NCBI GenBank assembly: GCA_037176905.1
Contig: JBBBWG010029310.1
Coordinates: forward strand, 51,773-115,772
Direction: 5' to 3'
Length of the DNA stretch: 64,000 bases
Source: Azolla pinnata
Lineage: Eukaryota > Streptophyta > Polypodiopsida > Salviniales > Salviniaceae
Part shown: positions 47,503 to 58,695 of the stretch, one piece after another
Layout of the letters: the number at the start of each line of letters is the position of its first letter
Numbering within the stretch: position 1 is the stretch's first letter
Program-made: the position numbers and the translations under genes
The notes under the pieces: generated by a model
Told to the model about the DNA's origin: nothing
The model's input: only the letters and a program-made list of their open reading frames with translations
Database searches by the model: none

Positions 47503-50500
47503 GCAGAAAATTTAAGGAGGCCCTTTGATATGGGAGTTCGTTTATGCTAAAACTATGATTTTGGGGTCATTGTGATCTTTTACAACCCATGGTTTTGGAG
47601 GCAAAGGTTAAGGTTTTGGCCAGATCGAGGTTTTAATGCGTATAGGAATCATGGACACAATCACCTCAGTACAGGAGTGTTTTGCTATAAATATAGAATT
47701 AGAGTTATTTATCTTGACCTTCACTTAGCTCAGTGCTTGATGGTACCTCTCATCCTTATCTTGGTAGCTCAATGGTTCATGGGATTTTTAATCCTTAGTC
47801 TTGACATAGCAACCTTTCTATCTACATAGGGATTTTTTGTGCTAATCAGACACTCTACCAGATTAAAAATTTGCCCGATTTACATTGTCATGACTACTTA
47901 GATGCAAGGTCACCATACCTAACGAACTGAAAAGTAAGTGTTACATCAACATGTTACATAAGTAAGTGTTCGATTCTGAAAATAATGAGTCTTCTTCAAT
48001 TATTAAGACCTTATCCCAAATTTGGATCTTTAAATTTTGTAATTTCGCTTTCAAATAACCACTTTTTTTTTTTTTCGAAAGCTTTTGGAAATAACTCAAA
48101 CAAATCGATTGCAGCTGCTCTCTTAATACAGGGCTCTATTCAAATTTACAGTCGGAAAGTAGAATACCTCTATGCTCTTGTACTACAGGCATTGGACTTC
48201 ATTGCCCACAAAAAGTTAGTTTCTTTACCTTTTTAATACATGATATATAGTTCATCCTATTTTCGTTGTGTTAATATCTATTGCATTTGAATGTTTACTA
48301 TTCGGAGCATTACTTTTTAATTTATTTGCACTAAATGCTTGAAACGAACTTCTGTAGAGAGGTACATCAAGAAAATTGTTCAATTCAAGCTGATGGAAAA
48401 GATGCAGATGTAGTGGAAGACTTGGAAGAAGAATTTTTAAATCTTGATGATGTTCCAGGTGACTCAAAATGCAGCAATGAAACTATGTTAATCAAATTTA
48501 GATATGATTCTTGCCAAATCATCACACATTGACTAGATCTATATTATTTTTTCAGAGGAAGCAAACATTGATCTTGTCGAGGCAGATTGTGAATCTTCCT
48601 ATATTTCTCCAGCTATCAAGAAGCCTTCCTGCTTGCTCATTGTTGAGGGAGAAAATCATGACCTTTCTGGCGATATTGGAGAATTAGCATCGTACCAGGT
48701 GTTTAATAAAGTTCGAAATATTTTTACGTTTAGAGTTCGCCAAATTTTTGTAATATCATGTAGAGATCGTCCTAATATGGGTTTATCGGAATGTAATGTG
48801 ATAGCACCAAGTAAGGATCTTCTGTCCTTGGAGTTTAATGAAACCTGTGGTGAATTATGCATTCTTGATTTTGGCTTTGCCATATGACATTTAAATATAT
48901 TTTGGCTGTCCATTTCAGCAACTGTTATACCAATGATTTTACACCGAATGTTCTGATGTGCAGATCTCCACAAGCAGTCTTCACCGAGATTTTCTGCTCC
49001 TGGATCCTTGTGATGCTAAGTATGTAGATGAATATTGGAAGTCTCATGAAAATCTAAAGGCAAGATGTACTACGCCGGCCAATCTTCATTCAGAAGGCCG
49101 AAAGACTCCTAGGAGCACAACTGGTTGTAAACGTACTCCACGGTGTGATAATGATTTTCTCGGGGGCTCCCAGAGAAAAAGTGTCACAAAAAGTCCTGCA
49201 CTTTACATGCACTCTTTTGGTAATGAAATGGATGATTCGCATGATGATGATGGAGGGAATATGTTTGAAGATGAAGCAAATGACACCAGAGCTGAGGCTC
49301 TCTTTCAGCCTGAGACCGATGGTAAAAGTGCAGACAATCAACCTGATGTCCAAGAGGATGTTTTTTCAGACCCCTGGGCACCTTTGAATCCACATGAATC
49401 TGGGACACTTCCTGTAGTCCCCTATAGAAAAGGTAAAGTGCGCAGGCTATTATAAATTAATGAGTTTCAGTCTCTGTATGTTTTCTTGTGCTTTGCTTAA
49501 TTCATATCTCTATATGATAGGACGGCCTAAAAAGTGGAAACCAAAGCCAAAACAGGATGTTGTGCCAGAACCAAATGTTTCCCGAATGGGAAAAGTTTGG
49601 CAAGCCCTAGAAGTCTTGGAGAAGGAGGTTTGGCATTCCAAGCAACTGGAAGAACCACCACCATATGAAAAGGCATGCTTATTCTTTTGTCCTCTTGGTG
49701 TGCCTATCAGTTTTGATGATGTTAATTTCACAACAAACATTGATCACCTTATAGACAATCCACAAGTTCCTCACATGTTTCCTTGAATTTCCAGCTCCGG
49801 AGCTCTTTCATTAGTAAGGGATCCCCATTGGTCGGCAATGACTGGAGCTCAGGCAGAGTTAGTGATAGCGAAGATTCTGATCCTGGTGGGCATGCTGGTG
49901 ATGATGCATCCGATCATGTCTATGAACCGGACTTCATAGATGATCCGATATCATCTCAAGATCCGAGTCAGGTGGAAGATGAGTTCTAATCCCTTTTTCA
50001 ATGGTTTTTCTTTTCAAATCATGATGAGTAATTCGATTGTGTGTCATATCCTCTGGAGAATGCAGCCAATGAACAATGACCTGGACCAAGTCATACTTAA
50101 CATACCAGAGACAGCCATAAGTGAAGAACCATGTTTGGAGGCTCTCTGCCAGGCACAACTGGTGAAATTTTAGCTACTCCATTCTGTTTCATGAAATAAA
50201 CTGTTTCAGGCTTACCTTAAGCATGCAGTTCCTACTGGGTTATATTTGAAAAAGCTGTATAATGGTGTTTGGGTATTTATAGCTTAATGACTACTTGATT
50301 TCTATGGGCAGGATGCCATTTTGAAGAAACAGTCACAAGCTGAACGTCAGTCGGAAATGGCCAATAGAGTGATGAGCTGGAAGCAGAAGATTGAGAAAAG
50401 CCTGGCAAAACAGGTCAGTTTTGGCATAAAGCAGCTATGCATAATTGTGTGTGCTTAGGTCTTTGTGGTACTTAAAAAGACTTGTTGAGAACATTGTTTC

Positions 50501-51378
50501 AGAGAAAATGGGTTGAACTATTTGATAAACAAGACATTTGGATGCTTGTTATCCTTCTTTTTTTGTTTGCAGAATTCTCAACCTCCCTTCGACATCCATG
50601 TGTATGGTGAGAAAGTTCTTGATAGACTCTCCTTCTGTCAGGATTCTGGTACCAATTCAAGCGGTGTAAAGGCCTCGTTTACACACATCGTACAAGGACT
50701 TGAAACACATGAAGTGGCAAGGACTTTTGCCGCACTTTTGCAGCTGGTAAGTACAGACTATTTTCTTTCATAAGAAGCATAAGTTTGTCTGTCCCTCTTT
50801 CTTGAATTAGTTAGGGTTTGATCGCCAGGGGTTTGTGAACAACAGCGGTTATATGATCGTTGTTTTGAGTCATTCATTCATTGGTTCAGGTAAACAATGG
50901 CAATGTGTCCATCGAAACAGGCGAGGGCGTAAGCTCGATTGAATGTTTTACAGCGGAAAGGCCATTTTCGGTGAAGCTCCTAAGTTGTCGGAAAAGGCAT
51001 GAGGAAATGCTACAGTATAGGGCACCTTCAGCCAGAGATGCCGTGAAAGGATCCTCAAAGAAGAAAGGAAAAGGCAGGGCTTCACTTCTAGGGGGTGAAG
51101 AAGGACTTCATAAAGATGCCAGAAGCGAGGATGAGAGTGAGAACCATTCTGTAGGTTTGCGAAACTCGTCGGGTAAGAAAGGCAAGCGATCCACTGCCTC
51201 AAATGGTGTTGATGCTCTTTCGGAACCAAGCAAATGCTTAACTAGAGCTCAATCAGCATCAGATAGCAATCTGCCGCGGAAGCACAAGCACAAGCAGAAG
51301 CTAAAGCAAAAGCACACGGGAAGACAAAGGGAAAGGAAGCAATCCCTCGCACCAATCCAAGTCGGCTTGGTCAGCTGA
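47254..51378 (+). CDS. CAPH2: Condensin II complex subunit H2 (CAP-H2, kleisin)
   Basis: Kleisin subunit that closes the SMC2/SMC4 ring of condensin II and organises chromosomes in the nucleus. Exons: 47254-47428, 48115-48214, 48358-48458, 48556-48698, 48964-49432, 49521-49672, 49795-49971, 50066-50161, 50312-50413, 50573-50746, 50890-51378 (TGA). They give 725 aa with phases in agreement. The N-terminal CNDH2 domain includes [18 protein letters not shown] and [19 protein letters not shown] (about 15-85), the SMC-binding part. The middle region has [16 protein letters not shown] and [18 protein letters not shown]. The C-terminal domain has [26 protein letters not shown] and the winged-helix-like [11 protein letters not shown]. 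The tail is basic and Lys-rich. Intron 6 begins with GC rather than GT (AAG|GCATGC, 49673) and ends with AG; the phase and protein match require it. An (AC)n run at 47460-47499 opens intron 1. Confidence 0.95.
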
Positions 51379-52176
51379 AAAATGCGCTCGAAACGCATAT
51401 CCTTGCCGAAGCTGAAGACGAAAATCGGTGTGTATTACGTGCTTACTAACTGTAGATTGGGAATCGGTTAGTTTTTTGTATACATCCTACTAACTTAGAT
51501 CAAATGGTCAGTCTTTTGTGTGTAGTTTGTATCAATGTGTACCATTGGCTATACTACGGCAGCCTTAACCATTTTCCCCCCCTTGCCGATGCCACATTTT
51601 AGTTATCATTTTAGTTATAAAAGAAGTGCTGGAAAAACAATAGATCTTCATCCTCCAGTGTCTTGTGTCCTGTGTAGAAAAAACCCACATCAAAGCCAGA
51701 GAGAGGCATTTTATGAAACTTGGTTTTAAACAGGGCAGCAACAGGAATATATATTTGCAATTTATGGAGTCTTCCATTCCATCTTTGCCATACCATACTA
51801 CCATTTTGGGTGCTAGGGTAGTGAATCTTGATTAGTATAGTGATTGTTTTAACAAATACCGTTTTGAATTGCTTTGAAACTGTGCAATGAATGAGTATTA
51901 GCACTCGGAATGTGGGCTCACAAGTTCCATATCCATCGCTGCTTTTCTTTCTCATAATCAGAACCCAAACAACACTGTTTTGATGATTTCTTATCAAATA
52001 ACCAAACAATGGTGATGACAGTTTTCATAATCATAATGTACATGAAGTAGCTACAAAATTTGTGCTGTACACTTTCAACATAGCAGAAGCTTTGGGATGA
52101 ATTTAAGCTTTTGCGTCACAATTTAATCTGCATGACCTTGAACAGAATGAAAGATATCTAACTAGTTGAATATATT
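51379..52176. other. Convergent 3' region between CAP-H2 and CPN60A2
   Basis: The two genes end tail to tail with 798 bp between stop codons. The DNA is AT-rich without tandem repeats, one of the few repeat-free gaps in the window. No gene is seen. Confidence 0.6.
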
Positions 52177-55100
52177 TCAAATATTGATTCCTGGTAAGGA
52201 AGGCACTGGTGATTTAGCCTTCCTTCTAAATTTTTCTGTCACAATAGCTTGTGTTGTTAACACCATGCCAGCAACAGAAGCAGCATTTTGCAATGCACAC
52301 CTTGTGACCTTCGCAGGGTCGATGACACCGGACTCAATCAAGTTCTCATAACTATCACTCATAGCGTTGTATCCCATCTCCCACTCACTCTCCAGGAGTT
52401 TCTCGATCACAACAGCCCCTTCGCTACCTGCATTCCTAGCTATCAATGCAGCTGGTGCTAGTAAAGCCTGCACCAAATTCACACGAAATACCGTTAAAAC
52501 TGTTAAAATTCACCCAAATTCATTAAGTTAGAGCCTGTGCCAAATCCTGTAACTACTATGAAGTTAAAAGTTACCCAAATTCATCAAATGATTGATAACA
52601 TCCAGAGATACACAATTTAGCCCAGTTCATCAAACAAGAGTAACATATTAAACTTTTTAACCCATCTATTTGGTTGAAGTTTCTTGTGCTCATATCATTT
52701 CGCCGTTGCTATTATAATATGATTATATTCATGAATCGAAAGAAGCAATAAAGCATTTCAACAGCAGTAATAAAGCAGCAATAAAGCATGTACCTTCTGC
52801 ACTATATCAGCACCTAGCTTCTCCTCTGGGTCTTCTATAGCTTCCTTTATTGTTGGAACTACAGCTGACAAATGAACAAAGGCAGCTCCACCACCTGGGA
52901 CAATACCTTCATTTATGGCAGCAAATGTGGCGTTTTTTGCATCTTCTATTCTAAGTTTCCGATCTTCCAGCTCTGTTTCTGTTGCAGCCCCAACCTGCGA
53001 TAGTGATTGTTCTTGATTATTCACGGGTGTTAAAAAGAAAACATTAGCAAATACCATTACAATTATAATTGTTTCCTTAGAAATTTTGATTCCCACTATC
53101 TTCCACCACATTAGGTATACATTGTTAACGTTCAAATTACGGATAGCTCTTTCTTACATTCTTATACGTTATAGACATTGTGGATTGGTAATTATTCCAA
53201 AGCATTACAGAAATACGTTTATAGTTTCTTTCCAAGATTCTTGAATTACCAGAATACCCTTCTGGTAGACATCGAGTTATTTTACATTTTTTTATTTTAC
53301 CAAACTACCAATTTGGCTCAAAGAAAACTAAGAATCACAAAAATCATCAAGTTATTCTAATAAATTGTGATAGTAGGCTGATTGAAACATTTATTTCCCT
53401 AATTTAACTGATGAACGAATATTGGAAACATATCTAACACTCAGAATATGACCATGTGATCACCTTAATGACAGCCACCCCACCAGAAAGTTTTGCAATC
53501 CGCTCAGATAATTTCTCGTGATCATAACCTGAATCTGTCTCTGCAAGTTCTTTCTTGATTTGAGCAACACGAGCTTGAATCTCATCTTTGGTAGCTGCAT
53601 CTGCTATGATTGTGGTAGATGTACTCGTAATCTTGATCTTTCGAGAAATTCCCAACTGCTCCACAGATATATCTTCTGGTTTTAAACCCAAATCCTTAGC
53701 CATGAATTCGGCACCTGCAAAATTAGTAGTCCTTAATTTACTAATTGATAAACCTTATTATGTGTCCTGATGGTTCTAAACTCCACTTATTCGTTCGTCA
53801 TTCACAAACATACATAATCAACACTCCAAATAACAACTAGCAATTCATGGTCTGATCCACACCATTTTCCATAATTGTCTGTTCTGATTGAGCACAATTT
53901 AGACTGATTGACCGAGAATATTTGGGACAAAATAATAAAAATGCTGGGGAGCTTACAGGTTCAAAGGAAACTGAGGCATTCCGGTACTTTTACCTATCAC
54001 ACCTTTCAATTTGGACAGTCTCAAAATTTTTGAAGAGTTGGACTTTCATATGCCGGGGTTATGTGGGGCACTGCCTATTACTGACTAGCTTTCCATACTT
54101 ATTAAGACTCAAGCTGAGAGAAAATTGCCAATATACCATGCTAGGATTGGGAGTAACCAACTGTACTGAATATCATAGGAACAAATTTGAAAAGAAACCC
54201 ATTTTTGTACCAGTAACAATGGCAAGATCTTGAAGAAGAGCTTTACGTCTCTCTCCAAATCCAGGTGCTTTGATTGCTGCTACTTTAACAACACCCTTTA
54301 ACTTGTTTATTACTAGAGTTGCAAGTGCTTCACCAGTTACATCCTCAGCAACAATGAGGAGTGGACAACTAAGCTGTATGCATTTCTCCAAGGAAGGCAA
54401 AATATCTTTGATCGATGATACTTTCTGATCTGTGACGAGGATTCGGGCATTATCGAATTCCACGATTAATTTGTCCTGGTTTGTGACAAATTGAGGAGAA
54501 ATATACCCTCTATCAATCTACAAGAAAAATAAAGATTAGTGAGCCGCACGAAACTTGTATGAACATATGATCACTACTGTAGAGCATACCTCACCTCCAT
54601 TCCCTCCTCTACAAGCACTGATGTTTCAAAAGAGGACGATGACTCAATTGAGAGAACACCATCAGGTCCAACTTTATCAATTGCATCAGCGATCATAGTA
54701 CCTATAGCATCATCATTTCCCGCTGATATCGATGCGACAGCTACACATGAAACAACATTCCGTACCTCACAATTTGCTAATCAAGATTGAACACATTGAG
54801 CATTTGTGATCCAAATGAGAAGTAATACTTATGTCACATGCTGAGAACCTTTAATGTCATTTCTACCCTTCACGGGTCGAGCCTTTCGTCTTAACTCTTC
54901 AACCAGAAAAGTCACGGTCTTGTCGATTCCCTTCTTTATAGCTACAGGATTTGCACCAGAATTAACATTCAAAAGACCCAGTTTGATTAGCTCTCTGGCA
55001 AGGATGGATGCAGTTGTTGTACCATCTCCTGCTGAATCATTCGTCTTGCTAGCTACCTTCGCATAAATAAAATTAATCTGATCAGTGTGCAGCCATACAC

Positions 55101-56122
55101 ATTATAACAGATATATAGAAACTTCTCTTTCGACAGTACTTCCTCTTTCAACCCAGACTATGTATGGCCAATACATATTACTTCGTAAAAGGTACCTACC
55201 TCTCTAATGAGAGCAGCTCCAGCATTCTCCACTGGGTTCAGCAATTCAATAGCACGAGCAATTGTCACCCCATCATTGATAACCTTAGGAGATCCAAGCT
55301 CATCAAGAACCACATTGCGTCCTGAAGTATTTGCAATACAAAGGAAAAAACTTCTTTACAATTTCTCGCCAAGGAAATCATCACTTTCCAGATTGCATAA
55401 CATAGTGTGACTATTCATAGCAGACAAAATGTTATCTTCACCCCCGGTCACATATCAAACACTAATAGCAATAGAGACGGGTACACCTTTAAAAACCTAG
55501 AAAGGATAGATATGATAGATCTCACACCTCTTGGGCCAAGAGTGACACCAACTGCATCTGCAAGTTTGTCGATTCCTGCTTGTAGAGCAGATCTACAGTC
55601 TTTGTCGAACAATATCTCTTTTGCTTCTGCCCTGACAGTGAGATGAGAGGTACTGCCAACAGAGACACCTTCAATTCCTAAACTTCTTCCGCTTCGTAGT
55701 GGTACACCTCCAAGAAGAAGATGCGTCCTCATCTGCGAGAACCCATTACGTCCCTGAGAAATGCAAAGGAGAGGATGGAAAAGAATCGAGGCGCGCAATA
55801 TGCCAACAAAAAGGAGCTCCGAAAATTTTCTGACACTGGGATTCGACAGGCAGATGCAAAGCAGAATAGCAAGCAGATAGAACTTTTCTGACACTAGGAT
55901 GCGACAGATGCAAGCAGAATAGCTAGCAGCTGAAGGAAATCGGAAGGGCAGCAAATATCGAGGAAGAACAGATTCTTTTCCCCCCCTGCGGGACGTAGAA
56001 AAGAAGAGGAGAGGAGAGGAGAGGAGAATTACCGATCGAAGTGAAGGCGCGGGCGGAGAGGGAGAAGCTGCTGCGCAGGGGGGGAAGACGAAGTTCTGCA
56101 GAGCTTGAGCTTGAGCTGCCAT
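52177..56122 (-). CDS. CPN60A2: Chloroplast chaperonin 60 subunit alpha, alpha-2-like
   Basis: Group I chaperonin subunit that folds proteins in the plastid stroma. Exons on the minus strand: 56122-56033, 55753-55528, 55321-55200, 55056-54849, 54740-54595, 54517-54211, 53714-53464, 52994-52794, 52467-52177. They give 613 aa and all phases agree. Residues 1 to about 60 form a Ser/Arg-rich chloroplast transit peptide. The mature part starts near [12 protein letters not shown], then ATP-site motifs [23 protein letters not shown] and [15 protein letters not shown]. The apical domain carries [18 protein letters not shown] and [16 protein letters not shown]. The equatorial end has [13 protein letters not shown] and [20 protein letters not shown]. 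The tail ([19 protein letters not shown]) lacks the Gly-Met repeats of bacterial GroEL. This tail, LVTDQK and [11 protein letters not shown] resemble the Arabidopsis alpha-2 protein in my memory more than alpha-1, but the sequence is closer to alpha-1 in other places. Alpha-1 therefore remains possible. Confidence 0.93.
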
Positions 56123-58695
56123 GGCGAGACGCCCCAGGATCAGAGAGCTGAGCTTCTACGCACGGTTTAAACGAAGACGTATATTAATACGTATTCGTAT
56201 CCGTATCCGTATATGTATAACTGTACGATGTGTACTGATGTATACCATACGATTTAATGACAATAAAGAGTGTACAATAACAAATTGTTGTGTGTGTGTG
56301 TATCCATCCAAACATCTACCGTGCCATGCCAAGTACATATACAATCATCCGATGTTTTGTATAACGTTAAAAAGACATCGTGCTGCTGCTACGTACAAAT
56401 AGTTCGTATATACGCACACGTACACGTTGCGTTCCGTATGTGTACGTGTGTATGCCGATCTCATGCTGCTGTGAGCGACGCGGCCTCGAAAATTGCCTCG
56501 TGTTTCAAACAGAAACAGCGATAGAGTTTCACCAGCCCCTGCGTATATAAGTTTGTGTTTGATTATCTTAGGTACTTGGGGCATGTGATATATTTGGGAC
56601 TCGCTGAATTGTTTCTTATTTGATGGCCTTTCTGTAGTATCTCAACGTGTATGCACGATAAGAGGGAAGTTGATTTGGTTGTTTTCACAGTTACGTTGTA
56701 TCAAAACATTGTCCCCAGATGAGTTAGATTTATATCGTTTTATACTGCATCACCTTAGAAGGTTGTCCTTGCCACATCGCTACTTTCGAAGCAGTTTTAA
56801 TAGCAAGGTTTTTGTCGTATTGTCGTGTTGTTTTGATATAAACATACATTTATGAAAAAAAAGAGAAAGAGAAAGGTAGGTAGTTATATGATTAACGTTC
56901 TTCTTCAGCCAATGTGAGCCCCATGACACAAAGCGCACAGATCGATCCCAATTTTTGGATCTGCGAGAGTATTAGAGAGCGCGATCGTCGGATGTTCGTA
57001 TAAGCAATGTAATCAGAATCAACAGAAAGTGTTTCGATCACACGATAATGGTGCAACATCTAACCTTGCAGCTAAAAAACCAGTTGCAAGGGCAAGTATA
57101 AAAAGGTCTAAGACTATTTGAATGTACGACAAATTGATGTCGTTACTTTTTTGAAATATCTCCACCTGTTAAAGGTGTAAAAAAACCAAGCTTGCGCACT
57201 CTCTGAATCGGCTCCCTCGAACAAGAAGAGCTTGCATGGGAACTTTCGGTAAGCTTAACATCTGAACTCAAAGCATGTTGATTTCTGTTTTGATGTAGAA
57301 CCGAATTGTACCGGTTTTAGTTTGGAAGTGATTTGTAGGATTGTTAAGAGATCGTTGTAATCGCTATTCGACTAAATTGACTGTAATCGAAGCTGTTCCG
57401 AAATTGTAGATATTTTTTTCCTTCCTTGATAAGACTTTTGTTGTTGTTGTTATTTGATTTATTCCTTTATCCTAATTTACCATGTTTTCAATTTGGAAAT
57501 TTAAAGAAAAGCATTATTCATAGATAAGCAATTTATTCATAAATAAATAAATACTAATACAATCCTATTTCCTAAATCTTATTAATCCTATCAATCAATC
57601 CAAAGGAATTATATGGAGTGAGTCAAATTTGGAGATTCAATCAAAATGATCATTGGCTAACTTCTGAACAATTTATTATTATTTAGATAGTTAATTAAAT
57701 TGTAGAAATTTTAATTTTAAATCCTGTAATCCTATTTCTTTTAGAGTTGGTCAATTTTGGAAATTAAAACAAAAGGCGGAGTATTGCTAGGTTGTTTATT
57801 ATCTATTAATTACCTAATTAAGGAATCGTAATTCGATTCTAAAACCTTGTTAATCCCCATCAACCAATCCAAGGAATGATTAATTGATTTTATACTTTTG
57901 GGAGATTAAAAGAAAAAGGGAGTACTGCTAAGCTGTTTATAACCTATTAATTACCTAATTAACGAATTGTAATTCTATTTTGAACCCTATTAATCCCCAT
58001 TAACCAATCCAAGGAATGCTTAATTAAATTCTGTATTTTTTCCAGAGTGGCTGAATTTTGGGAGATTTAAAAAAAAGGGAGTACTGCTAAGTTGTTTATT
58101 ATTAATTACCTAAGTAATGAATCCTAATTCTATCCTAAACTCTAATAATCCCCATTAACCAATCCAGGAAGGATCAATTAAACTTTGTAATGTTTTTTAG
58201 AGTGGCTCATAATCTTGGGAGATTTTTAAAGAAAGGAATCTCCTTAATTACCTAATTAATGAATCCTAATTCTATCCTAAACCCTAATAATCCCCATTAA
58301 CCAATCCAAGGAAGGATCAACTAAACTCTGTAAATTTTTTTTTCTTAGAGTGGCTGATAATCTTGGGAGATTTTTAAAGAAAGGAATCTCCTTACTTACC
58401 TAATTAATGAATCCTAATTCTATCCTTAACCCTAATAATCCCCATTAACCAATCCAAGGAAGGATCAATTAAACTCAGTAAATATATATTTTTAGAGTGG
58501 CTCATAATCTTGGGAGATTTTGAAAGAAAGGAATCTCTGGAAAAAATGGTCATAATTTATTTACCTATTTGTCTTAATTAATTAATTAATTAAGTAATTA
58601 ATTAAATTTTATTACTGCAGATCAATTTTTGGAAGAAGAAGAAGAAAGAAGAAGAAGAAGAAGAAGAAGAACGAAGAAGAAGAAGAAGAAGAGAT
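56123..58695. repeat. Intergenic region with a ~120-bp tandem array 5' of the Mpv17-family gene
   Basis: CGTATCCGTATCCGTAT short repeats lie at 56175-56215. From about 57760 to 58560 a unit of roughly 115-130 bp with CCCCATTAACCAATCCAAGGA, AGAGTGGCTCATAATCTTGGGAG and TTACCTAATTAATGAATCCTAATTCTAT repeats six times. The later copies are the most similar to each other. A sense-strand GAA tract (58631-58692) ends 3 bp before the ATG at 58696. No gene is seen in the rest. Confidence 0.85.
58631..58692 (+). repeat. (GAA)n purine tract in the leader of the Mpv17-family gene
   Basis: GAAGAAGAA runs with single interruptions end 3 bp before the start codon. The tract matches in kind and position those at TRAP-beta, BTB and CAP-H2. 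Confidence 0.85.
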
